A stretch of DNA of 64,000 nt from Cenococcum geophilum 1.58 (lineage: Eukaryota; Ascomycota; Dothideomycetes; Gloniales; Gloniaceae). Both the position numbers and the translations under genes were made by a program. The notes beneath the pieces are model-generated. The model did no database searches. It was not told the DNA's origin and was given only the letters and a program-made list of their open reading frames with translations. Below, piece by piece: positions 52,701 to 62,381 of the stretch. Position 1 is the stretch's first letter, and the number at the start of each line of letters is the position of its first letter. Location: contig KV748178.1 of NCBI GenBank assembly GCA_001692895.1, positions 4,997,917 to 5,061,916 on the forward strand. The letters are read 5' to 3'.

Positions 52701-54640
52701 CATTTAATAAAATTTTTAGATAAGTAGTACAGAATTACTAAACTTTAGAGAGTATCGGTTTATAAGCGCCGAGTTTAGTTTCATTAGTTAACAAATTAGA
52801 CCTTAGGTATTTTAATATCAGTACTTTATACTTAACGTACTATTAGGGGTAATTACCTACCTAGTCTTTATATCAGTATCGCGTTTAAGGGTTAAACACA
52901 ATAGTACTAATAGATATAAATGAGGCGGAGAACTTATCTAGATATAAGAGATCTATTTAAGTAAATAATAAGCTCGCCAGGAGGATTTCTACCCAAGATA
53001 TTCGTTCTTGGGCCTCAGGAATGCAATAGTTAGGCCTTTACATTAATACCCTAATTAGGAACTCTAGCTAGAAGATCGTATTTCTAATTTAGGACTTAGG
53101 CACAGTAAAGTATAATTATAGTTTTATTAAAACGTTCTTAAGTAGTCTAATTACTAAAACAGTAGCCGAACTAATAACAACTTGCTGAGCTTTTGCTATA
53201 GCATTTGCGAGGTTATTAAAGAACTTTAATTATATATATAGTAATACCAACTAAAATGCCTAAATAACCATAGAATTATTGGCGGTATTTTAGTATTTGC
53301 CTATATTTAGTAAGCCGTAGGTTACGCGTAGAGGATATATTACACTAAAGCCTAAAGACGTCAATAGTATATTAGAAGGGTGTAGTTTACTTAATTCCTT
53401 AGTTTTACAATTTTTACAATTTAATATACTTAAAGCGTAAGTATAGAAGCTTAACTAGCAAGATCCCTGGTATTCCATGCCTTTATTTATAGGGTTATTA
53501 GTATAGCATAAAAGTTAAGCTATATCTTCTTAGGTCCAAATTAGCTATCTATATACAATTTTAATAAAATTCTTGTATAGCTTAAGCTAATATTTGCTAA
53601 AAATGTTCTAAGGTAACATCTAGTGCCAACTAATATATATATCTACATTTCAGAAGCCTAAAGTTGGGTCTATATAGCTAAACTAGATAATTATATTCCG
53701 GAGTATTAGTAATATCTATTATAAAAGGTATATCCTAGCCTTAATATCCTCGCAGACTTCCCTTAGTGTTATAGCGGCCATCTTATTTTCCCTAAATATT
53801 TCCCTATAAATTTAAATTGTGGGTTCCTTTTCCGAGTAGTACTTTAATCCATTAATAACTAATCTGTCCGCATTATAACAATTAAATTTTAGTCGTTAAA
53901 TCTGCATATAAGAACGAAAATATCCTAGGCGGTTAGGAGGTAGTATTTATTACAGTAAGCTAAATCTTTGCAACGGAGGTTAATATAAAGCTCCACAAGA
54001 GACCGTATTAGAAATTAGGGAGTAGGATCTAGTAGATACGGTAGCTGACGGAAAAGCTAGTTAGACTTATAAAAGTGCTATTATACGCGTCGTAGTCTTC
54101 TAGATACAGCAGGCCATACTAAAAATAGTCCATTTTAGTACTAGAAGCATTAAAAGGGTATAGGGCTAGTAAGAGAATTATTAATAAGGAACAGCATGCT
54201 AACATAAAATAATAGTGACTTTAGGTTTTCTTTTTCGAGCTAACTAAGATTTACGGTAGCTGCACTAGTTACTAACCTCCCCTTTCCTTAATTAGCCTCC
54301 TGACCAATAGTTCTAAGAAATTTAGAAATAGCTAAGATCTATAGTAAGTATTTCTACTATTATACTTTCTATATATTACTATAAAGTATCCCTATTTTGT
54401 AAACTTATCTAACTATAACTAGGTTATATTATGTTTTTACTATTTATATATAAGTTAGACTTACTATTAAAAATTAAAAATTACTTTATATAATATATTA
54501 TAATATTAAACCAGTATATAGTAATGTAGAACTACTAGTATATAAGGTAGATATATATAAAGCATAAGAAAATAATAAGTATAACGGCTTAAAAAAATGC
54601 CTCTCGGCTTAAACAAACGTCTCTAATACGAAGCTTAAAC
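49796..54640. other. RIPped region without a recognised gene
   Basis: Coding-like plus frames occur near 50450-50900, but none has a nameable motif. Patches with normal CpA/TpG occur (for example near 52980-53000). Composition becomes very AT-rich between about 54300 and 54600. No LTR or TIR pair was found. Confidence 0.35.
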
Positions 54641-54649
54641 GAATGCTAT

Positions 54650-55140
54650 ATTACAAAGGTATTAAGCTAAGAAATAAGAGAAGGTGGTAAGGCCATATCT
54701 ATATATTACGGACCTTATATTAGTAGTAGTACGACTACTTAGAGAGGAGATAGATGAGTTAGTAGTGACAGCGCAAAAGGCGATAGAACCGGTCAAACCA
54801 AAACGAGGGGTAAGAGTCACATAACGGATCATAGGCTTACGTACTTAACGTATTAAGCATACTCGCGGACTACATACCGACGTACCCAACTAACCAACAT
54901 ACTTAGTATATTTCTTAGGAGTTAGATTATATATTTAAAGGACTATAGTCCCTACCTTAGATAGTTCTCTCTTTATAGTAAATCTTAGAATATAACTAAA
55001 GTTAATTTATTAGGCAACCACTCTACTAGTTTATATTTACGCTTATTAACTTTATTATACTTATATACCTAGCCTATTAATAAGTCTACCGTAGTAACTA
55101 CTATAAGGCTTTATTATATATTTACTACCTAGTTATAATA
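54650..55140 (+). repeat. Putative 5' LTR of a Ty3/gypsy element
   Basis: By position, just upstream of a gypsy gag frame. It contains ATATTTAAAGGACTATAGTC then CCTACCTTAGATAGTTCTCT, which resembles the TATA box plus R region common in fungal gypsy LTRs, and ends near CTAGTTATAATATAATAAG. No second copy was found in the window, so the ends are guesses. Confidence 0.35.
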
Positions 55141-55249
55141 TAATAAGTTAGATAAGATACTACCTAAAGTAGTACCTACGACAACGCTAGGAGTATCGAG
55201 CTTAAGGTCTTAAGGAGATACTAGTATAGGGGAAAGTAGGGACCCTTAA

Positions 55250-56640
55250 GTAGTTACGATAAACTGACTTAGGGAAGTAATAGATCGTATTAATATTAAC
55301 TAGATAGGTTTCAAAAGTAAACTAAATAGCTTTAGAGTAATAAAGATAAAAATACTATTGATCGAATAATTCTTAGGAGAAAGGTTAAAGCTTAAGATAT
55401 AACATAAAGGAGCTAAGCTACCTATACTATTCAATAAGGTTACGTACGTAGGATTATTCTTAATAGGTTAAGTATTAGAATAGTTTAAACCCTATCTTAC
55501 AGAGATGCAAGTAAATAGGTTAACTACTACTAATTTAGAAGTTTGGTATATATTCCTATTTTAGGATAGATTTGCGGATACGCTTATATAAATATATAGA
55601 GATCTAGAATTGGCCACGACAGCGGAATAAAAATTATATAAACTTGCGTAACGGGCATTAGCAATAGGCTATATAATATAATTTTAAACATTAGCAGCGC
55701 AGACTAGGTAGGACGAAAAGGCGTTAATAGTATAGTACTGAAGAGAGCTAAAGGCTAAAGTTTAAATAACGATAATACCTATAGAAGATATAACCACTGT
55801 AAGGGAATTAATTAATTAAGCAATTAGAATCGATAATAGACTCTACTAATTAGAGAAAGATAGTAAGAGTACTAGAAAACTAGTATAGGCAAATAGAGCG
55901 TTATAGTAGGTATTAAAACTATAGTATAGTGGACCCGAGCTCATAGACCTAAGCAGTACTAAAGAAACTAAAAAGTAAAATAAGAAACGATAGAAACCTA
56001 AAGGTTAAGAATTAAGTAATTAAAGGACTAAGGAGCAGAGGCTAAACTAGGGATCTTAGTAGTAGAAGACATTTAGGCAGACTCTATAGTAAGATAAGTA
56101 GTTTAAAGAAGGAACTTATATAAATTACGGAAAATAATAATAATACGCTAGAGACTATAGAGCTGGTTAGGGTAATAACGTAGTTAAAGGCACCTAAGAT
56201 ATAAACGTATAAGAAGATAGTAGTATACTATAAAGAATAAAGGAGTATTTAATTAAATACTTTTCTTTCTACTATAATAATGCGTACTAGATTTATAAGG
56301 ACACTAAGTATAGTATAAGTTATTAGCTATAATAAACCGAGTTAAGAGGACTCTAGAATATATAAAAATTAAATAATAAGTAAAATAGGCTCTATTATAG
56401 GAAAGATATATATAGATTTAATATACCTAAAGATCCTAAAGATCTAATAAACCTATTTGAAATAAATATGGAATTTAGCAACGATAAGGTAATAAAGGCG
56501 GCTTACTAGGAGTATATAGACCATAGGGACGTAATAATAGAGGTAGAGACCAAGACAGCTATAGATTACAAATTAGTAATAGGGATTAAGACTTTGTTAG
56601 ACATAATATCTATAAAGCTATACTTAAGCGGGCGCTTCGC
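55250..56640 (+). pseudogene. Ty3/gypsy gag remnant with CCHC knuckle
   Basis: The plus frame reads LGERLKLKI near 55375, FNKVTYVGLFLIG near 55430, DRFADTLI near 55570, then KALIV and a helical C-terminal part (DITTVRELIN, AIRIDNRLY). The retroviral-type gag capsid layout of fungal gypsy elements is clear. Near 56110-56160 the sequence FKEGTYINYGK, three stops, YARDYRAG corresponds to a C-x2-C-x4-H-x4-C zinc knuckle in which Cys codons became Tyr and Gln-Gly-His became stops. The frame continues toward a protease-like region (PKDPKDLINLFEINMEFSN) and is lost by about 56640. No RT or integrase follows in this orientation. Confidence 0.8.
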
Positions 56641-56662
56641 AAGTATTATTAGATCTAGCAAT

Positions 56663-56741
56663 ACTATTAGCGTTATAGTTAATGCCACTATTAGTGTTAT
56701 AGTTGGCGTTACTATTAGTATTACTATCGGCATTACTATTA
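56663..56741 (+). repeat. 24-bp tandem repeat, about 3.3 units
   Basis: Units ACTATTAGCGTTATAGTT plus six bases, repeated with C/T and G/A changes. The open plus frame gives TISVIVNA, TISVIVGV, TISITIGI. It lies just after the gypsy gag/protease remnant. Confidence 0.75.
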
Positions 56742-56819
56742 AAGACGGTCGGCTCTATCCCGTAGCTATTACAGTCGCTATCTATACCTATATACTTATT
56801 ATTGGTAACGCTAGATAAT

Positions 56820-57190
56820 AAGCTACAATCTAATAATTAAGCGCGCTGTATTTTAGGGAGCTAGAAGAGTACTTAGGGTAGTAACGGCGGGAAGGACCTA
56901 GAGGGTAATAATGGTAGAAAGGATCTAAAGAGTAATATAGGGTTAAAGAGATAGGATAGTAGAGAAGAGGAGAAACTAGGCCTAGATTAAACGGATTAGA
57001 GGTAGGAGCTATAGAGTATATATAGCTTTAGTGCTAGGCGCGTAGGAGGATTATAGTCTGCCTATTAAAAAGCAAGGGGCGTAGGGCGGTAAGCGAGAGG
57101 CTTAACGTTAGACCGGCAAGCAAGAGGCTTAGGGCGGTAGGGAGTTTTAGCAACGCGACCTCCAAAAACGGCGACAGAACCCTCTAAAAC
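56820..57190. other. Junction between gypsy fragment and LINE
   Basis: Holds short imperfect repeats: AAGCGAGAGGCTTA and AAGCAAGAGGCTTA about 38 bp apart near 57090-57131, and GGGCGGTA twice. No coding sequence is recognised. The break in both flanking elements falls near here. Confidence 0.45.
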
Positions 57191-58700
57191 CGGCAGTTAG
57201 ATCTCTATTTTCTTTTTTAATAGAGTAAAAAGAGTGGTAATTTTACCACTTAGTATAGGCTATAGCTCTTACTACACCCTTGCTAGTAGGCCATCCCTTT
57301 TAGGAGCCTTATCTAAGCTAGCCCTAAATATAGCTACCTTAACTTTATATTTAGCGATAGGCTTTTATAATAATTAGTTATAGCTAGTTATAGCTTTCTT
57401 CTCTTATTTATATAGTAGCGGGACTAAAAAAATGCCTAGAGTAGTTCTTTTATAATATTATAGTTCTTTATAATAATATTTCCCTATCCTTTAGCCTTTT
57501 TAATTAGTAGTATTTTAGTAAATATAGATATAGCCTATAAATTAAGGTACTTTAACGCTTTTTATATATTATTACTATTACTAAGGAATTTATCCTAGTG
57601 GAGCTTTTTATATTACTAAATAGTCCTATAAAAGAGCTTTTTTACTTTTACTATAATATTATATAGCTCTAAGTCGTCCCTTTCTTACCTCTACATCACA
57701 CTATTTCTATTTTTTTAGTATATATATAACTTCCTTAGCGTTATAAGGTCTTTATTCCACTATCTTTTTATATATAATAATAGCTTAGCCCGCTAGTAGT
57801 ATACTTTAAGGGCTTTATTAACCCACCTATTAAGGTAGTTAACTATTTTATTTATATCTTTTATAGGGAATTCTATCTCTTTTTATTACTCTACGTCTTT
57901 TTAATTTTTATTTTAGTTTATATTTTTAATAAGTAGCCTCTTTTAGCTCTTCTATATATCTATATTAACCTAAAAGTTAGTATAAATAGCTCTATAGTTT
58001 AACCTATACTTATACTCCTAGATAGCGTACTTTACTAGTTTACTTACTAGGCCTAGGGTTGTAAGTATAAGGTTAATTATTAATATTTGCCCTATATTAC
58101 TCTTAAATATAAGTACTTTTACTAAAAGTAAGCTCTAGAGTAACTAATCCACTATAAAGTTAATAATTAGCGCGCTTTCTTTTTGCGTTAATATAGTACT
58201 AATATAACTTCCTCCCTATAGCGGATTATGCCAATTAAAGTCGCCTATAATTACTACCTTAGTATATAGGTTGCGTAGTAGTTTACCCTAAATTAGACTA
58301 TTAATTATCTCTAGCCTACTAAAGAGCTCCTTTAGGTTCTCTTTTTTAGTTTTCCTTAAATATCTATTTAAAATATATACTAATATAATTATAAGTCTCC
58401 TTTAGCTAACGTATACTACTACCGCTATAATATTTACTAAATTTACCTATAGCTATATAGCTACTAGCTTTTTAAACGCCTAAATATATAACCTAACTAA
58501 GGAATACCGCTACTGCCTACCTATTAGGATAAACCTTACCTATTAGGGGTTTAAGCTAGCTAGCACCACTTTCCTATTTAAGAGAAAGTAGTAAGGCTTT
58601 TAGCCTAAAATAAAGTAAAAGTTCGCTAGCTCTTTATTATTATATAGCGTATATTACGCTTCCCTATACTTCTTTATATTCGCCTAAAGGATATAAAGTT
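57190..58700 (-). pseudogene. LINE ORF2: endonuclease and start of RT, RIPped and truncated
   Basis: The frame begins near 58690 with LYILQANIKKYREA-like sequence, the usual start of a Tad/Jockey-type apurinic endonuclease. Further on are YILNRYLR near 58370, KVVIIGDFNWHNPL near 58250 (GDFN catalytic motif intact), and LILTTLGLVSKLVKYAI, then YRLNYRAIYTNF near 58010 (SDHR motif changed to LNYR). A basic linker (KRQ, NKDLITLRKLYIYQKNR near 57770) leads into the RT region (DKAPKRDGLLARV near 57290), after which homology ends. RIP stops and the loss of the RT catalytic YxDD make it dead. Confidence 0.82.
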
Positions 58701-58759
58701 CTTTATTTATAGCTCTATTATATAAGAATCCTATTTATCTCTTTTCTATATATTAGGTA

Positions 58760-59850
58760 TTTATAGTATAAGGCTTAATAAGAACCCTAGCAGTTTACGC
58801 AGTATAGATTAACTATCTTATACTAGAGATAGCCTTCCCGCCTATATATTTCGCACGTATTAGGTTATATATAGTCTTTAGCCCTATATCTAAACCTTTT
58901 ATATTTATAGTATGCTATAGGGGTATATTACTCCTTAAATAGTAATATAATAATCGCGCCTTCCCTAAATAATATGTTATTTAACGTAAGCAGCTTCTCT
59001 ATATCCTCCTTTATTACCACTTTAATAATTACTAACGTATGCTAGCCGCGCGGCCTTAGTTATTTAAGCTATCTTATTATATATACCTCTATACTATTCT
59101 CTATTCTAAAGCGTTCTATAGCTAACCTACTTACTTTTCCGCTATTAATATCTATTGCTAGAGGTATTTTAACCCAGTTCGCCTTAACCGCGTACTACTT
59201 AGGTCCGATAAGCTTCGCCCTAGGGATATATAGTTTAAGCTATTAAGCAGTTATCTATCTAAACATAGCTTCTTTATCCTTTTCTACCGAGAATTTAATA
59301 ATATTTGCGCTATTACTTGCTCGCTATATACGGAAGTCCTTAAGTATAGCTCTCGTAAGCCCCTTAATATCCTTTATACCTTATATAATGGTTTATTTTA
59401 CTACTTTAGTAATAGCAACCTTCTCTATTACCGCTAAACCCGCTTAGCTAATATTTATTACTAGCTATTAATTAGGTTCCTTAGAGTTTCTAGCGCTTAT
59501 TATTTATAGCAAAGTTATCTCTAGTCCTACTATACCTTTACTAGCCGCTACTAATGCCTATAATTGTATTAGGGCTAAGAAAGTGTTTAGTTATACTTAT
59601 AAAGACTAAATAGCCTTCTAGAGTTTAGTATTTTGCTTTTTAAGGCTTTACTATTCTAATTTTAATATCTACTAGGTTATTTCTAATACTCTTAATAATG
59701 CTATTCTGGTTTATAATAATATTGCTTTACTATACTATAGTTTCTTTAAGGCTTTTAATAAGTTAATAAAAATTATTATAATTAATACCTCCTTCTTTAT
59801 ATTTGGGTAAGGTAAAGACTCTTACTATAGAAAATAGAGGTAGTATATAC
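58760..59850 (-). pseudogene. LINE ORF1 (gag-like, CCHC fingers), RIPped
   Basis: The minus frame has a basic middle (KGLTRAILKDFRI near 59330, SANIIKFSVEKDKEAMF near 59290, RPRGQHTLVIIKVVIKEDIE near 59040) and two degenerate zinc knuckles at about 58910-58800 (YYKYKRFRYRAKDYI and YRREGYL, then NLYCVNC). Cys and His codons are changed to Tyr. This is the layout of Tad-family ORF1 nucleic-acid-binding proteins. It lies directly upstream of ORF2. Confidence 0.75.
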
Positions 59851-60099
59851 TATATAGCTTATAGTCTAGTTTATAGTGCGGTTATCTGCTATTTAAACTA
59901 TGCTAATCTTTAGGCTCGTGTCCTTAGCGACTGCTAGGCCTCTTAGACCTTTACGCCTGGTTTCTTTAAACGTCCTCTTAGTAGAGCTACTGGTAGGTCT
60001 AGAGGTAGTGTTGCTAATACGCGTTTAGGGGTTAAAGTAGCTATTGGGGCTTTGGGGCTTTGTTTAGTGGGCCGTAGGGGCCGCCTTATAGCGGGAACT

Positions 60100-60363
60100 A
60101 GCTAAATAAAAGACTAGGATTTAATTAAAAGAATGTCCGAAATAAATATCCTCCTCTTTTAAAAGTTCGTTCTCGGCTATTTTTAGTAGATCCTCATAAG
60201 GGTATAGCCAGTGCGGCTCGGCCGCCCTCCCTACTTGTGGTGGCAACTTGTAGTACAGAATCTGCTTTTATAACGTTCTGTATCTATTTTAAATGCTGAC
60301 ACTATCTGGCTTACTCCGCCTTGTCGGTAAGAATATACCTTAAATTATTATCGCTTTAAGATT
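60100..60363. other. Boundary between RIPped block and normal-composition DNA
   Basis: Between about 60150 and 60250, CpA and TpG return to normal frequency and stop-rich composition ends. No gene was identified in this interval. By position it is the 3' flank of the TPR pseudogene. Confidence 0.6.
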
Positions 60364-61136
60364 CTAGTACGGTTTGCTCCATTTTCCATTGAGAGCCCTA
60401 AGCGAGGATAGAGAAAAGGATCCTAGGATCCGTTTTCGTAGCTCATAGCATTTAGCTAAGAGAGATGCTTTCTCGTCTCCATCACTTACACATCCAGCTC
60501 TTCCGCCTCCTTCTACCGCCCTTGATTCCCGTACTGACGCCAAGTTGGCCAAGCTGGTCAGTGTGTCTAGATGCTCGTCTCCCAATATGCCCCTTCTGAA
60601 CTCGAATGCCTGTCGGTGCAGTTTCTCAGCCTTACGATAAAGCCCTTAAAGACCCAATACACGTCCAAGAGAGTTCCAAAGCATCAAGCGTGTTAGTGTC
60701 GTCGTTGCCATTCACATTTCGGCAACCGTCGACCAATCTGCGAATCACTTCCTCTGCAGACATGTATCTTCCTTAATCTATGAGTACATTGCCTAGTTTA
60801 GATAATATGCCCAAAGTCTCTGAGTGACTGATTCCATACATAGTTTCCATCTTGGACAGGTCTTGTCGTAAACGCTCTTCATCTGTTTGTCTGTACCGAT
60901 ATTGTACGGAATCTGTTGCTCTATGTCCTATTTCCAGCGGTAGTGCATGTCTAGGAATGTACGGCTGTACTGATGCCGATTGGCCTTGAAAGGCGTTTGG
61001 AGTCGGGGGAAAGGCTGGGAGGAAGCTTGGAGGAGATCGATAGATAGGAGCCGGACTTTGTCTAGTGAAAGTGCTGCCTTGAGCGCATTAATTGCAAACT
61101 CTCGGGAATCTATGTTGAACGAGTTGTGTTGAGGTA
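60364..61136 (-). pseudogene. Kinesin-light-chain-type TPR protein, broken
   Basis: Tetratricopeptide repeats of the kind found in fungal NLR-like and TPR_10/12 proteins, where they mediate protein contacts. The minus frames, with shifts, give a Pro-rich lead (SPPSFLPAFPPTPN near 61020), YRQTDEERLRQDLSKMETMY near 60870, SHSETLGILSKLGNVLID, SAEEVIRRLVDGCRNVNGND near 60700, YRKAEKLHRQAFEFRRGILG near 60625 and DEHLDTLTSLANLAS near 60570, then YGNQGR, stop, KEAEELDV, stop, VMETRK near 60510. One-base insertions shift the frame near 60670 and 60545. In-frame TAG and TAA replace the Trp and Gln expected in the repeat. CpA/TpG are otherwise normal, so it is only lightly mutated. A transposon sits immediately 5' of it. 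The N-terminal nucleotide-binding domain of such proteins is not present. Confidence 0.82.
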
Positions 61137-61144
61137 CATCGCGG

Positions 61145-61334
61145 GGTGCCGGTTACGTTGCTTGTGGACTAAATTCCTAGCGCGCACACGTGAGATGCTC
61201 GCCCCATAGTAATTTAGTACGCAAGCACCATTGCGCGCATGACGCGTCGGAAATCAAAACAAACACCTTGCTGTCGCTTTCAAATTTGAAGCTTTTCGAC
61301 TCTATACAAATTGCTATCGGCATTGAATCTATAG
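61145..61334 (+). repeat. Left terminal inverted repeat
   Basis: Includes GGTTACGTTGCTTGTGGACT and, further in, AAACACCTTGCTGTCGC then CAAATTTGAAGC. Pairs with 61868-62056. Confidence 0.9.
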
Positions 61335-61867
61335 TGTTTATTCGTCCTTATTGCTGCCAAACTAATATGCAGAGCTGACTACTACATTTGGGCTAACAAA
61401 ACCCGCATTGATGCTCCGCCAGTCACTTAATTCGAGTCTCCTCCACCTTAAGGCCAGATTCGCGCTCGAATTCCTCTATACTAGCCTTCCATACCTCGCC
61501 GCTGACGGTAGTAAGCTATTATATACCACCTTATATACCATGCCGCATGGGTTGGCTACTCAAATCGAGCGCGAACGAATACCTTCCCCTCTACTTTGCA
61601 GCTGCTACTCGCGCCAGAAGCGATATTTAAAGATATAGTGAACGGAATACTTGTTGTACGTTTTGCCCCGATTGGACCACTAGTTTGTCGTATATGGCCA
61701 GAGCTGGTTGTACTGTTCGACGCTCAAATGGAGGTCCGGCTAGGGTGAAGAACGTAGGCCGCTAACCGGCGATATCGTCAGGTATATGGAGGATCGGGTG
61801 GGCGGTGGCGGCGGCAGCAGTATGGGGAGGGCCGGCGGGCGCGCGTCTACGAGGCATTGAATTAGAC

Positions 61868-62056
61868 CGTAGATTCAATGGCGATAGCAATTTGTATAGA
61901 GTCGAAAAGCTTCAAATTTGAAAGCGACAGCAAGGTGTTTGTTTTGATTTCCGACGCGTCATGCGCGCGATGGTGCTTGCGTACTAAATTACTATGGGGC
62001 GGGCATCTCACGTGTGCGCGCTAGGAATTTAGTCCACAAGCAACGTAACCGGCATC
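61868..62056 (-). repeat. Right terminal inverted repeat
   Basis: Reverse complement of 61145-61334, with about six substitutions. Those I could compare are transitions except one C/G. Confidence 0.9.
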
Positions 62057-62189
62057 CATCGCGGTAGGTTTGGCTAAGGTGTCGATTACTTTTTAGGCAA
62101 CAGTGCGCACGGACGTCTCTCCTCCGGGCCAAGCCGACTCTTGGCTGCCCAATCGTGTTAGAAATCATGTGAGTCTCAGCCGTGGCAAC

Positions 62190-62275
62190 TTGCTGCCTAA
62201 TTCCCCTCTTTGGCCCCCACGTTCCCAGCCTTTCTCTCTTTGCCTCCCCTCTCTCTTTCTCTACCAACACAGCTG
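62190..62275 (+). promoter_or_regulatory. Pyrimidine-rich promoter-like tract
   Basis: CTTTCTCTCTTTGCCTCCCC, followed by TCTCTCTTTCTCTACC, about 45-110 bp before the first candidate ATG (62313) of the next gene. CT-rich tracts just before the transcription start are typical of filamentous fungal promoters. The nearby transposon end at 62056 lies only about 250 bp upstream. Confidence 0.45.
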
Positions 62276-62381
62276 CAAGTCTAAGTTTATTTCTCGATTA
62301 GCTAGAAAATGGACTCCTATGTAAGGTTGTTGAAGTATGAATATATCTTCTGATTGGTTCATGGTTCAGACGTGTTAACAG

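Larger units (their letters stand above)
57190..60100 (-). mobile_element. Tad-like non-LTR retrotransposon (LINE), lacking most of its reverse transcriptase
   Basis: Minus-strand element with an ORF1 carrying CCHC fingers and an ORF2 whose endonuclease and the beginning of the RT linker are present. The polymerase core and the 3' end are missing at about 57190. Usual LINE truncations remove the 5' end, so this loss must be a later deletion or rearrangement. The 5' end is placed near 60100 only from the change in composition. Confidence 0.78.
61145..62056. mobile_element. Non-autonomous DNA transposon with 190-bp TIRs and 8-bp TSD
   Basis: 912 bp flanked by CATCGCGG on both sides (61137-61144 and 62057-62064). 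The ends are 190-bp inverted repeats (61145-61334 and 61868-62056), about 97 percent identical by eye. Outermost bases are GGTGCCGGTTACG on the left and the complement of GATGCCGGTTACG on the right. The 530-bp interior has no transposase. Short open frames there (61190-61638) are not convincing genes. Long TIRs with an 8-9 bp duplication suggest a Mutator-like element; hAT elements also make 8-bp duplications but usually have short TIRs. Confidence 0.9.

Noticed and set aside
61190-61638. Two plus-strand ORFs inside the MITE as transposon genes
   Set aside because: They are short, overlap a terminal inverted repeat, and show no transposase motif.
62103-62324. Plus and minus ORFs in the upstream region of the GTPase gene
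   Set aside because: They fall in a pyrimidine-rich promoter-like tract and have no recognisable domain; they look like chance frames.
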